Assembly: GCA_003013855.2 (NCBI GenBank)
Contig: ML058392.1
Span: 2,583,529 to 2,647,528, forward strand
DNA: 64,000 bases
Origin: Liriodendron chinense
Lineage: Eukaryota > Streptophyta > Magnoliopsida > Magnoliales > Magnoliaceae
Reading direction: 5' to 3'
In this document: one piece after another, positions 10,441 to 19,768 of the stretch
How the letters are laid out: the number at the start of each line of letters is the position of its first letter
Position numbering within the stretch: position 1 is the stretch's first letter
The notes under the pieces: model-generated
What the model saw: only the letters and a program-made list of their open reading frames with translations
Database searches by the model: none
Told to the model about the DNA's origin: nothing
Made by a program: the position numbers and the translations under genes

Positions 10441-10870
10441 TAGGAGTCTTTTCCTTGTGATGATGGCACTCTTTTGCAAAGTGACCAACCTTTCTACAAA
10501 CAAATAACTTGTCGATTCATCTTGGTTGCTAGATTCCTGATTTAAAGACTTGGGTTTGGACTTCTTTTCTAATTGGACTTTCTGGTTCAGTTATATATTA
10601 TTAGGCTTTCCACATGATGTTTGGGTCTTCAAACTCTGAAACCCAAATCTCTACACAAGAAGAGGTTTTGAACCATGAACTCTAAAACTAAACAATACGT
10701 AGTTGGATGAGTCCCTTGATAGTGCCTTTGATGAAGTAGCTTCGTCTTGCACGATTGAGCTCCTTCTTCATCTCCCTCAAACAGTAACCTTGCTTGAATG
10801 TGTCTTTAAAATGCCAAGGTGAGAGATATGGTTTATGAGGGCTTCTCAACTTCGAGTAGGTTCCTTAAGC
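10440..10870 (-). pseudogene. Sirevirus-like LTR piece with a CCHC knuckle relic
   Basis: On the minus strand, 10800-10610 is clearly related to 5740-5915 of the solo LTR (shared order: caaggttgctg, gagggagctgaagaag, caaaggcatcatcaagggactca, gagatttgggtttcagagtttgaagaccc in shorter blocks). Farther along the same strand, about 10520-10450 reads FVCRKVGHFAKECHHHKEK, a Gag zinc knuckle in which the first Cys has become Leu (x-x2-C-x4-H-x4-C). The short distance between LTR and knuckle means most of gag is deleted. Confidence 0.5.
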
Positions 10871-11127
10871 GATATACCTTCCAAACTGTTGAGCTCTGAA
10901 ATATTCACATTCTAACCCCATTTCATCACTAACATTGCATGATTTCTATGTTTAAAGATTATCTAATACATAATTTGTGTTTGTAGGAATGAGAGAGAGA
11001 CTTCACCAAAAGGATGATTAAAAGACTCTTCTAACATTATTGAAGAACCAAGGAAGGAAAGAGAAGAGGTGGAGTGAAGAAACAAAGAGAGAGGAGATGA
11101 AAGAAGAAAAGAAATCAAGTCAAGGAG

Positions 11128-11292
11128 AGGTCCGACCGGTTGTGACCGGCCAAACAAGCCACGACTGGTCAAGACTGGTCGGCCATGCAATTGCAAAAGG
11201 ACAGAGCACACTGGATTGATGCAGAGACTTGTCTGACCGGTCCTGACCAGTCGGCCACCCTAGTCCGACTGGTAATGACCGGTCAGCCATAC
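11128..11292 (+). promoter_or_regulatory. ACCGGTC-type inverted-repeat cluster in family A copy 2
   Basis: Words such as ccgaccggttgtgaccggcc (11131), cgactggtcaagactggtcg (11162), tgaccggtcctgaccagtcgg (11234) and cgactggtaatgaccggtc (11267) form pairs of half sites on a two-fold axis. The TATA box follows about 110-270 bp later. Copy 1 of the same repeat has CCGATYRATCGG words in the matching place. Confidence 0.65.
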
Positions 11293-11432
11293 ACACAGTG
11301 AATTGCAGATTTTCTGCATCTTTTAATTTTGGCATCCGGGTCTCCTAAGTGCGATAGGACTTCATTTTCTCGATCCTTCTAACTTGGTAGTGCATCTATG
11401 CTATAAAAAGACACCTTCTCTTCATTCTCAGG

Positions 11433-12232
11433 TAGAGCTGGGCACAAACCAAGCCAGCTCGAAAGCTCGGCTCGGATTGGTTTGAAAAAGCTCGGCTTAG
11501 ATTGGTTCGAATGGAAGCTCAAACCAAACCAAGCCTCGGAGTCAAGTCATTTGAAAATACAAACCAAGCTTAAACTAAGGCAGTATTGGCTCGGCTCGAA
11601 GCTCGATTTGATTCAGCTCGATTTGATTCGGCTCATAGATTGCAAGCACATTGTTTCCTGTAGTGTGATCCACTTGAGCTTTGGATATGATTCCATTTTG
11701 GGATCATGTCCTAAAATGATATGTAAAACAGATGGACAGCATGGATAATACATATACATGATGACATGGATAATACATAATACATATACATGAATGCATG
11801 ATGACATGGATAATACATAATACATATACATGAATGCACACTGTTTCCTTGCACTTGTAAAATTATGCTCGTGTACTTTTGTTTGGAAAATGCTCTTACA
11901 TGTCTATTTTGAAGTGCACTCTTTTAGAAGATGTTAAACATAGTAAGATATGCTTGTACTTTTTTTTCTAACTTTTTAAATTCTTTTCTATTTAAATAAA
12001 CAAGCAAAAAAAGAGCCGCCACCTGTTTGAACTCATCTGGCCCAGCCCAGTTTAAAATTTTTGACCAAACTAATCCCGACTCGAACCAGATTTTTCTAGA
12101 GCAAACTAAACTCGGGTTACATGGGTCGGCCCAAAACCCAAACCAAGCCGATCCACAAACTAAGGTGGCACAAAAACAAGCCAAACCAAACTAAGACTAA
12201 CTCGGCCTGGCTCAGATCGTTGCCCACCTCTA
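11433..12232. mobile_element. Non-autonomous hAT-like element 2
   Basis: The 800-bp insert starts TAGAGCTGGGCACA and its end, reverse complemented, reads TAGAGGTGGGCAAC. Flanks TTCTCAGG (11425-11432) and TTCCCAGA (12233-12240) are an 8-bp duplication with two mismatches, so the insertion is older than element 1. Ends are rich in gctcgg/aaaccaagc words. It holds a right-arm fragment of the foldback MITE (about 11655-11760) and a 40-bp tandem duplication after it. No transposase frame exists. Confidence 0.75.
11740..11837. repeat. 40-bp tandem duplication
   Basis: Two near-identical 40-bp units (atgatgacatggataataca.. to ..catatacatgaatgc), preceded by a partial unit, lie where the captured MITE arm would have reached its terminal repeat. 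The duplication seems to have grown from the MITE words 'catggataa' and 'acatatacat'. Confidence 0.85.
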
Positions 12233-13454
12233 TTCCCAGAGCATGCTAGGACGTGGGGAAGATCAAGGAAGCTTTGGAGAAAGATTTCTTTATAGTTTTC
12301 TTCTAGTTTCTAGTTGTTTTTATGTTTTTAAAGCTTCTAGTTCAAGGATGTTAGAGATGAACTAAAACTTCTTAGCTAAGGCTAAGAGGTGAAGCTTTTA
12401 ATTCATTTTTGATGGATTGATGCAACCTATGTTTCTTTTTTATGATTTGATTAATGAATTTGGTTTGATGAGAATTTGAATAAAATACTAGTTTAGTTTT
12501 GCTTTGATCTCTTGATGACTCCGGGCTTATGTTTTATTAGTGAATCTAAATCTAGTAGTTTACCTTTTTACATTTTTTATACTTGTGTAATTTATTAATT
12601 TATCATCGACTCCGGACATGATAGACAATTTGCTTGCCTTATGTGCAATGTCATGATCTTCATGTGGGAATTAGTTCAAATTAAAGCTCTAATCTTTTAT
12701 GATAATCTAATATAGATGTTTGCTGATTGATTTTAATTTAATTGAAGCTCAAATCATTAGTTGTAGTCAAATCTAGTGACAGGATTTGATGAAAGCTATG
12801 ATTATGATCTTAATTAGATTTAAAAGAGGCTTGGCCTATGCAATTGAGTATGTCCAATGCCTGAGCATTATTGTGGGAATTAAATCAATGAACAAGCAAC
12901 TGTTTTAGATAAATGTTGATTGAACCGCTCTATATTCCGATCAGATAGAGATATAAATTCAATTTTGATTGAGTTGTGAGAAACCTAGTTGTGTTGATGC
13001 ATTAAAAATCATCAAAAGTAGATCCTTGGTGCTCTAGTGCCTTTTTAGATTAGTATTACCTCTCATAATCACTGTTTAATTCCAAATCACTATTTTCCCA
13101 AATTTAGTTCTTAATATGATCTCAACGATAAGTTATTTTCGATAAATTCTGAGAATATCTACATACAAATCTCTATGGGACGATACTCGGTCTTTCCAAA
13201 TTTATCACTACTTCACAACCTTATACTTGGGGAGTGAACACAAACCAAGTAAACTAGTCTTTGGGTACATGCTTGGGTGGTGCCTATTGGGGAGACCTTT
13301 TCCACAACAAGTTCGGAGAGGAATCCCATACAAGCATGAATGGGTTCCTACACAAAGAGGTGGTGCTCACATGATGAATGCCAATGGTGCAGTGGATCCC
13401 AATAAAAAGGAAAAGTATAAAAAGTAAAGTGTAGGAACATAAATAACTAAAAAG

Positions 13455-13600
13455 TAAATTACAAGATTAGTAGACCACTGGAGACGAAATTAAATCGCAA
13501 GACTAGTAGATCATTAGAGTGGACAGTAAATGACTGGAATGTAAGTTTCAAGACTAGTAGATCACTGGATTGGAAACTAGATAACTAAAATGTAAGTGTA
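13455..13600 (+). repeat. Degenerate short tandem repeat
   Basis: Three imperfect units containing 'caagactagtagatcactgga' style text (cut: caagaYtagtagaYcaYtgg) begin at about 13462, 13498 and 13549, with 'actRgaatgtaagt' between them. Units are 36-51 bp. No function is evident. Confidence 0.7.
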
Positions 13601-13899
13601 GAAAAGAAAATTGACTAGAACTATGAAATCTCTAAAAAAATTTAAAAAATCCCATGTTTTAATTTAAGACAGGTTAGTGGCTAGCAAACATCCCTAATGG
13701 AGTTATCAGATCTGTGAACACCACAGAGTGAACGTCCACTTACTCTGGCTCTCTCCTCGCTTCTTTCTAGTTGTGTAGAACGGTGTGATGATGACTCAAG
13801 CTGCATGGTATGTTTGACTTTGAGTTGTCAATAGCCAAATGAAGTTCATAATTTATAGTTAACTAGACATCGTAGAATCACTTGTGGGGTGGGGAATTG

Positions 13900-15190
13900 T
13901 ATGACTCCCCAACTCAAGTGACTCTTGTCGATAGTTTGTAGTCAGAGATTCTGAGTAAGGGTCTCGATGATGAAAAGTGAAGAGCTTAGGCACCCTTTTG
14001 CACCAACACAATGTGTGGTCTCTACTTTATGAGATTTTGACTTTTTTTTTTTTTAGAGATTTGAGTAAGTTCTAAAAAATATAAATCTAGAATTGGATTG
14101 CGGAGACCATGCACTCAACGTCAACTGGCATACTAAAATAGGAGAAGGAAAAATAAAGCAATAACTGAGGATTGACAAAGATTGCAGCGATGAGGTGCTC
14201 AACATTAATTTTAGTCAATTTTGTATAAGCAAACAAAGGATACATATAAAGAATGTAAATGCTGGTTTAGATGAGATATGAGAAGCAGAGATCAAATACT
14301 CTTTTAACAAAGAGATGGTCAAGCATTCTTGACTCCAACCCTACTCGGAGACTTCAGGTGAACTACTTTCTTTTTTTTCTTCTCTTTCCTTATTTTTTTC
14401 TCTCTTTTTTCTCCCTTAGATTTTTTTCCAACCTTTTGGCTTCGAAATCTCCCCTTATCACCCTCTCTCTATCTCTCTATCTATCTATCTCTCTTGGAAT
14501 CGTTTTGCCTCCTCTTCAAATGAGGAAAGTGAGTTGGGGTTTACAGATGGGACCAATAGGAATCAGGTTCCCACCAATTGACTACATGACTAACTCATGT
14601 CTTTCAAGGCACTTTTGACTAGTAAAAGCTATCACATGGATAAGTAGTTGACTTTGGAAACTTTGCACATATTTCAAGGCATTTTGCCACATAATTCATC
14701 TAGATGCCAAGTGTTAACTCTTGGTGAGCCAGAGGACCAGTAAGAATTGGATTCCGGCCAGTGTCTTTTTCTTGTTTGTGGCACCTGGTTGACTCTAAGT
14801 GGTTGTAAGGATGCTTTCCATTTGCCCCATTTAGTTTTTTTATGCTTTCTGTGGTCGATTGGAGCCCTAATTTTGAAGTTTGACATGGTTCTTGCGAAAT
14901 AGTCTCTTATCCTACGTGGGGTATCTACGAAAGAAAAACAGAAATCTCTCTATTACCAACCAAGTGAAAAGGCGTAAGAATTATAAAGAAACAAATAGGA
15001 CAAGGCCTCTAAAAGTAAGAAGAGGAGCAAAGGAAAAAAGAACAAGAGTAAAAAAAAAACCCATACCCCAGGTTAGGGAGTAAAAGCCGTCCACACTTGG
15101 CAAGGCAGAAACTACCTAGACCCCAAGCTAGGGAGAAGAATGAGCAAGGCTCCAAAATGAAAATAGCAATATTGACTAAAGGAACCACCT
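13900..15190 (+). repeat. Dispersed repeat family B, copy 1
   Basis: It shares ordered blocks with 57650-58740 in the same orientation: 'gatga..aaaag..aggcaccctttt' (13965-14005), 'gtctctactttatgagattttga' (14020-14042, cut), later 'aattggattcc' and 'tttcaaggcattttgccac' (14677-14690). The phrase 'gttaggcaccctt' and purine/pyrimidine biased tracts suit a gypsy LTR or untranslated region, but no terminal features were found. Frames here show no domain. Confidence 0.5.
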
Positions 15191-15800
15191 ACACATTAGA
15201 CCCAAGATAAATGACACATGCAAGCTTTGCAACAACCTTGCTACAAGAAGAGCTTATAAGGGTGAAAAAAATCTTAGATCTTAAAAAGCAACCATTCATT
15301 AGTTCAAGCTTCAAGGTGCAACCACTTCGATGGATTTCCAATATCTACGAGGGAAATATCTCAAAATTGTTGAAAAAAATGGTACGAGAAATATTCAAAT
15401 TAGAATAAATCAATAAAATATATATGGCACACCTGTTTAGACAATTGTGAAAGCAATAAATACAGTTGATGAAGAAGCTGTTTTCTTATTAAATGAGGTG
15501 TAGACTTTGTTGCTATACTTGAAATAGTTCATAGCCCTAAATAGAATTTTCTTAGTGTAGTAAGTTTACAACACACTAACCCCTAGATACAGTCGCCTAA
15601 CATTAGGTCTTAACAGTGCACTCATTATGCGAAACCCAACATAAAAAAATACCACCACACTTTCTTGGCATGTTTAAAGGGAAAATGATAAAAAAAAAAA
15701 AAAAAAATTGAAAGGAGATTTTTTTTTAAATGGAAGAGATGAATCTCTTATTTAAAGACACATAGAGACCTAATCCCACTCTGATACATATGCACGCCAT
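15190..15800. other. AT-rich intergenic, no feature seen
   Basis: Contains an 18-bp poly-A tract near 15690 and one short frame (15211-15408) rich in Lys and Leu with no recognisable domain. No structural repeat was noted. Confidence 0.4.
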
Positions 15801-15801
15801 G

Positions 15802-15903
15802 TGTTGTTTTGTCCCATATCAGTTGGGAGGGGGCGGGATATTTTGTCTTCATATATCTTGGCATACTCCACCTAATAGGTTATCCTTTTAGGTGTGACCA
15901 ACA
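15802..15903 (+). repeat. TRIM-like LTR, left end of the chimeric composite
   Basis: Begins TGTTGTTTTGTCCCATATCAG and ends GTGTGACCAACA (102 bp). It matches the LTRs at 18226 and 18451 word for word in order (tcagttgggaggg, cttcatatatc, actccacctaataggtta). It is followed at once by a decayed primer-binding site (tgatatcagag, 15906-15916), but the sequence after that belongs to a copia element, not to the TRIM. Confidence 0.8.
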
Positions 15904-15964
15904 AGTGATATCAGAGATATCGTTGGGAGGTTGAAGTAGAGAATTCTGAGACGATCTCATCACA

Positions 15965-16680
15965 TCGAGCACGAAATTTGACGTGGAGAAGTTTTTCAGC
16001 AAAAACAACTTTTGAGTTATAGAAGATGAAGATGTGTGTCATCCTAACTCAGTAAGGGGTCGTGAACGCCCTTGGAAAGTGACTGAAAGACATGGATGAT
16101 GATGAGTGGGACAAGATGGACAAGAAGGCTATGGCCTCTATACAATTGTGCTTGGTAGATGACGTCCTCTATAACGTCATAAAGGAGAAAACCACTATAG
16201 AGACATGGACCAAACTATAAAACATGTACATGAAGAATTCTCTAGAGAATTACATGTATCTGATGATGTAACTCTTCACTTTGAAGATGGTGGAGGGACC
16301 GATGTGGAGTATCACATCTGCGCTTTCAATAAACTAACTTGCAAGTTGCTCGATATTGGTGAACAGATGAAGGACGAGTATCAAGCCTTGATCCTGCTTA
16401 ACTCACTTCCTAGTTCATATGAGTCACTTAAGAACTCGTTGTGCGTGGGTAGGGAAATAATCAGTGTTGAAACTATAGTCTCAGCCCTTCAGTCGAAGGC
16501 AGTGAGAGAAAAGAGCGGTGACACTGATTCTTCCCCCGATTCACTAATTATGAGGGGAAGAAATTTAGAGTGGGGTGAAGGATCATATGTTCTTGATCAA
16601 AGTCGAAGGGCAAGGGCAAAGGGAAGTTGAAGTGTTGGGGATGTGGTCAGATTGGGCACATGAAGAAGGACTATAAGAGT
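15965..16680 (+). pseudogene. gag: Ty1-copia gag pseudogene (UBN2 type)
   Basis: Translation gives KFDVEKFFSKNNF near 15975, then DDEWDKMDKKAMASIQLCLVDDVLYNVIKEKTTIETW (16096-16210), a frameshift near 16265, and YHICAFNKLTCKLLDIGEQMKDEYQALILLNSLPSSYESLK (from about 16308; cut here only for description), the standard core of copia Gag. The knuckle at 16633-16674 reads CWGCGQIGHMKKDY: C-x2-C-x4-H-x4 with the last Cys replaced by Tyr. Several stops interrupt the N-terminal part. The protein would be the capsid/nucleocapsid of a Tork-like or related copia lineage; it is not functional. Confidence 0.85.
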
Positions 16681-16689
16681 CCTAAGAAC

Positions 16690-17374
16690 AAGAAAAGAAG
16701 ACAGAAGATTCCTCTAAGGAGGCCAGTACCGTTAAATCTGTAGAAGGCGGTAGTGATGTGTGTGAGGTCTTGACGGCGTCAAAGACGGGATCTCTCAGCG
16801 ATGAGTGAGTCATGGACTCCAGGGCTTCATACCACATGTGCCCTGATAGAAGCATATTTACTTCCTATAGGGACTATGAGGGCGGCTCAGTATTTCTAGG
16901 TGATGACTACGCCTACAAGGTTGTTGGTGTTGGTATTGTACGCATCAAGATGTTCGATGGGATCAAACGGACCTTGACGGAAGTGAGGCACCTTTCTAGG
17001 TTGAGGAAGAATATGATTTTCCTTGGTGCACTCGAGGCAATGGGGTGTAAGTTCACTGGTTTTAACCGATTCTGTAAAGTTTCAAAGGGGGCCCTTGTAA
17101 TTATGAAGAAGCAGAGGCATGTAAATATTTACACGCTGATTGGGAGCACTTCAGTAGGTGAAGCTGCAACGACTATAGTAGATTCCACATTTGCACATAT
17201 GTAGTATGCCCGTTTAGGCCACATGAGTGAGCGGGGTATGAAGGTACTTGAGGAAGGAGATGTGACTTTGGAGAAGATTCGTACTAGCGTGAATCCGGTG
17301 GATATGTTGACCAAGGTCGTCCCAACAGAGAAGTTCAAATTCTGCGTAACTTCTTTGGGATTGGCAAGGGCTTA
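16690..17374 (+). pseudogene. pol: Copia protease/pre-integrase joined in frame to the RNase H tail
   Basis: The 16812 frame begins MDSRASYHMCPDRSIF, the copia aspartic protease active site with D-S-G changed to D-S-R. It continues through GDDYAYKVVGVGIVRIKMFDG and NIYTLIGST. After one stop (17202-17204) the same frame reads YARLGHMSERGMKVL, the GAG-pre-integrase 'RLGHMSxxGM' motif, and passes without a frame change into TLEKIRTSVNPVDMLTKVV, which is the extreme C-terminus of copia RNase H, ending at a stop at 17372-17374. Integrase core, reverse transcriptase and most of RNase H are missing exactly between these two motifs. Confidence 0.8.
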
Positions 17375-17494
17375 ATGAAGACGCAGAGGTACACGAGAAG
17401 CAACGACACCATGTTTGAAGATGAGTTGATTTATGGAGCGAATGGAATGTGGTTCAACGTTCAAAGCCTCAATGGAGTTTACTGGTGGAGATTT

Positions 17495-18103
17495 CAAAGT
17501 CTGCAGGAAAAGGGTCACACAACCGGTTGGCCAGTCTGGTCCGACCGGTCAAATTGCTCTAGGCAAGCAGCATGGTCTCTGGACATGTTTTGGACATCCA
17601 GACCATTCGATCGACCGGTCTGATGGAGGTCCAGACCACTCGTCCGACCAATCGTATTATGAGGCTGGACAGGTCAAGTTTCGAGCAAAACTCACTCGAT
17701 TATTTTTGCTTTCCTCGACCAAGTCCGACTGGTCGTGTGTTTAAGTGGAGATGCGCAGTTTTGCGTATCTTGTTTCTATTTTGGGTTAGAGGGTTATATA
17801 AACACCTCCAAATTTGACTTTGATGTATCTTAATCAATACCAAGGTGTTCTAATTCAAGATTAGGGCTTGGGGAGAGGATTGTGAGGTTTGTGAGTGCTT
17901 TGTTCATCTTCGAGGTTTGCTTGTGGGTAGATTGCCTTTGTAATCTTCTGGTTTTCATAGTGAAGGTGTCACTTTGTGTTGTGGTTTTTTTTCTGCAAGG
18001 GTTTTTCCACGTAAAAACAGATTGTCTTTGTGTTGATTGTGTGTGTGTCATGTGGTGATCGTTTGAATCTCTTTTGGTGCTTCCGCTGACCAATTTACCA
18101 ATA
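17495..18103 (+). repeat. Ty1-copia LTR (3' LTR of the deleted element)
   Basis: It follows the purine tract ggtggagat and ends 'gaccaatttaccaata', a decayed form of '..ccggttttcccaaca'. Inside are an inverted-repeat cluster (17521-17740), a TATA box (tatataaa, 17795-17802) and the conserved U5 word 'gggtttttccacgtaaaaa' (17999-18017), also present in the LTRs at 38880, 44271, 29878 and 50695. The expected TGTTGG start is not recognisable. It is followed directly by an intact primer-binding site that leads into TRIM sequence. Confidence 0.75.
17521..17740 (+). promoter_or_regulatory. ACCGGTC/GACCGGT cluster upstream of LTR TATA box
   Basis: Pairs such as accggttggccagtctggtccgaccggtc (split: accggttggcc at 17522, ccgaccggtc at 17541), gatcgaccggtctgatgg (17610), gtccgaccaatcg (17642) and gtccgactggtcg (17724) precede the TATA box at 17795. 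Sites are separated by 25-80 bp. Confidence 0.65.
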
Positions 18104-18104
18104 G

Positions 18105-18117
18105 TGGTATCAGAGCC
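18105..18117 (+). other. Primer-binding site (tRNA-iMet type)
   Basis: TGGTATCAGAGCC, complementary to the 3' end of plant initiator tRNA-Met, the usual minus-strand primer of copia and TRIM elements. It joins a copia LTR to a TRIM internal domain. Confidence 0.9.
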
Positions 18118-18225
18118 AAGGTTATCTGCCCGAGCCATGCCCTGGGCCCACTTAGGCAGGAAGGAGGGGGAGGCCCACCGTGCATGCGTGTTACACACCC
18201 CAGGTTCCACTGTGGGAGGAGGGAT

Positions 18226-18555
18226 TGTTGGTTTGTCCTACATCAGTTGGGAGGGGCGAGCGGGATTTGTCTTCATATATCCTGGGGTTACTCCACCTAA
18301 TAGGTTAGCCTTTTGGGTGTGACACAACAGTGGTATCAGAGCCTAGGTTATCCGCCCGGTCCATGTCCCAAGCCTACATGAGTGGGAGGAGGGGGAGGCC
18401 CGTTGTGCATGCGTGTTGCACGCCCCGGGTTCTACTATGAGAGGGAGGATTATTGGTTTGTCACACATTAGTTGGAAGGAGGGAGGGATTTTTTTGTCTT
18501 TATATATCCTGGCTTACTCTACCTAATAGGTTAGCCTTTTGGGTGTGACACTACA
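18226..18555 (+). mobile_element. TRIM-like element with 104-bp LTRs, part of a tandem
   Basis: LTR 18226-18329 (TGTTGGTTTGTCC...GTGACACAACA), primer-binding site 18331-18343 (TGGTATCAGAGCC), a 121-bp non-coding internal segment with a purine tract (gagagggagga, 18438-18449), and LTR 18451-18555. A second internal segment (18104-18225) of the same kind precedes the first LTR, so two internal domains share the middle LTR. The family encodes nothing and would depend on another retrotransposon's proteins. Confidence 0.8.
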
Positions 18556-18574
18556 TGCATATGAAGATACAGTT

Positions 18575-19420
18575 CTTGTATGTCACGTCCCACCGACCAC
18601 TGCAATAATATTGTCCGCTTTGGCACAAGGCCGCACGGTTTTAATTCTGTGGTTGCCCCCAAAATGCCTTGTTACAGTTGAAGGTGAAACCACACTTATA
18701 GCCAGGATTCTGGGCGCTCATCCATCCAATGTGGGACTAACCTTACCCAGGCCCTACCAACTGGAGCGCTATTTTCAAAGCCCGACCGATCGTACATCAA
18801 GGACCCGAATGACAACCCACGCTTGGACCACAACCAGGCCGCACTAGGGTGCTAGAATATTTTGTCACATCCCACCGACCACTGTAACAATATTGTCCGC
18901 TTTGGCCCAGGGCCGCACAATTTTGGTTCTGGGGTTGCCACCAAAAGGCATTGTTATAGTTGAAGGTGAAACCACACTTATAGCCAGGACTCTGGGCGCT
19001 CATCCATCCGATGTGGGACTAACCTTACCCAGGCCCACCAACTGGAGCGCTATTTTCGAAGCCCGACCGATCTTACATCAAAGACCCGAATGACAACCCA
19101 TGCTCAGTCCACAGCCAGGCTACACTGAGGGGCTAGAATATGGTACCATTTTTTCACGTCCCACCGACCATTGCAACAATATTGTTCGCTTTGGCCCAGG
19201 GCCGCACGGTTTTGGTTCCGAGGTTCCCCTAAAAGGCCTTATTACAGTTGAAGGTGAAACCACACTTATAACCAGGACTCTGGGCACTCATCCATCCGAT
19301 GTGGGACTAATCTTACTCAGGCCCTACCAACTGGAGCGCTATTTTCGAAGCCCGACCGATCCTACATCAAGGACCCGAATAACAACCCACAGTCAGGCTG
19401 CACTGGTGTGCTAGATTGTA
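18575..19420 (-). repeat. Three-unit tandem array of a 282-289 bp TRIM-LTR-like sequence
   Basis: Units anchored by 'cccaccgacc' start at 18589, 18871 and 19160 and stay alike to their ends ('ccgaccgatc.tacatcaaggacccgaa'). Read on the minus strand each has 'tcccacatcggatggatg' (or a variant) followed by 'cttataagtgtggtttcacc', that is, a TATA-like box after the 'cccacatcgg' word seen in many plant short LTRs. No ends with TG..CA could be fixed. Frames through it are shadows. Confidence 0.75.
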
Positions 19421-19735
19421 TGTGGAGACACTTTTGAGAAAGTGGGCTGGCTAGATAAGATGGTGATGCATAGGTACGACTCAGCTTGTGGGGAGGTTAA
19501 GATGGTGATGCAGGTAACATTATATATAAGTATACATCCGGCGTGTATATATATAATTATGTGCGTAAGATTGACGGTGTGGCACGTCTCACAGGTGGTT
19601 AAACATCGATGGTTTGCACATGCAGAACATTTGTCACTCGTTATGTCTGTGCATGGAACATTATATTTCTACATGCATTGTACAAAATTTTCTTGCAATC
19701 TGACAGTGATCTTAGCTCTTTTCAAATCAATATAC

Positions 19736-19768
<33 letters not shown>

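Larger units (their letters stand above)
10890..13230 (+). repeat. Dispersed LTR-like repeat family A, copy 2 (interrupted)
   Basis: The copy runs 10890-11432 and 12233-13230 around hAT-like element 2. Ordered blocks match copy 1 on the opposite strand: 'tttgtgtttgtaggaa', purine-rich leader, inverted-repeat cluster (11130-11290), TATA box (ctataaaaag, 11401-11410), 'gctaagaggtgaagct' (12380-12398) and a final block with 'gggacgatactcggtcttt' (13177-13196), the last being common in plant gypsy untranslated regions. It carries a different palindrome word from copy 1. Confidence 0.6.
15904..18103 (+). mobile_element. Deleted Ty1-copia element lacking its own 5' LTR
   Basis: After the decayed primer-binding site comes a copia leader (gtagagaattctgagacgat, 15934-15953) related to that of the element at 48671-51340, then gag, knuckle, protease and pre-integrase relics, a fragment of the RNase H end, a purine tract (ggtggagat, 17486-17494) and a copia LTR (about 17495-18103). 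Integrase and reverse transcriptase are absent. The 5' LTR is of TRIM type and the 3' LTR of copia type, so the element is chimeric. Confidence 0.75.

Noticed and set aside
15802..18555. 5-bp target duplication around the copia/TRIM composite
   Set aside because: Left CCATG and right TGCAT do not match, so I do not claim that the composite inserted as one unit.
18599..19414. Protein-coding frames repeated three times (18539-18847, 18893-19093, 19100-19414)
   Set aside because: They follow the tandem DNA repeat, shift frame between units and carry no domain; the minus strand looks LTR-like instead.
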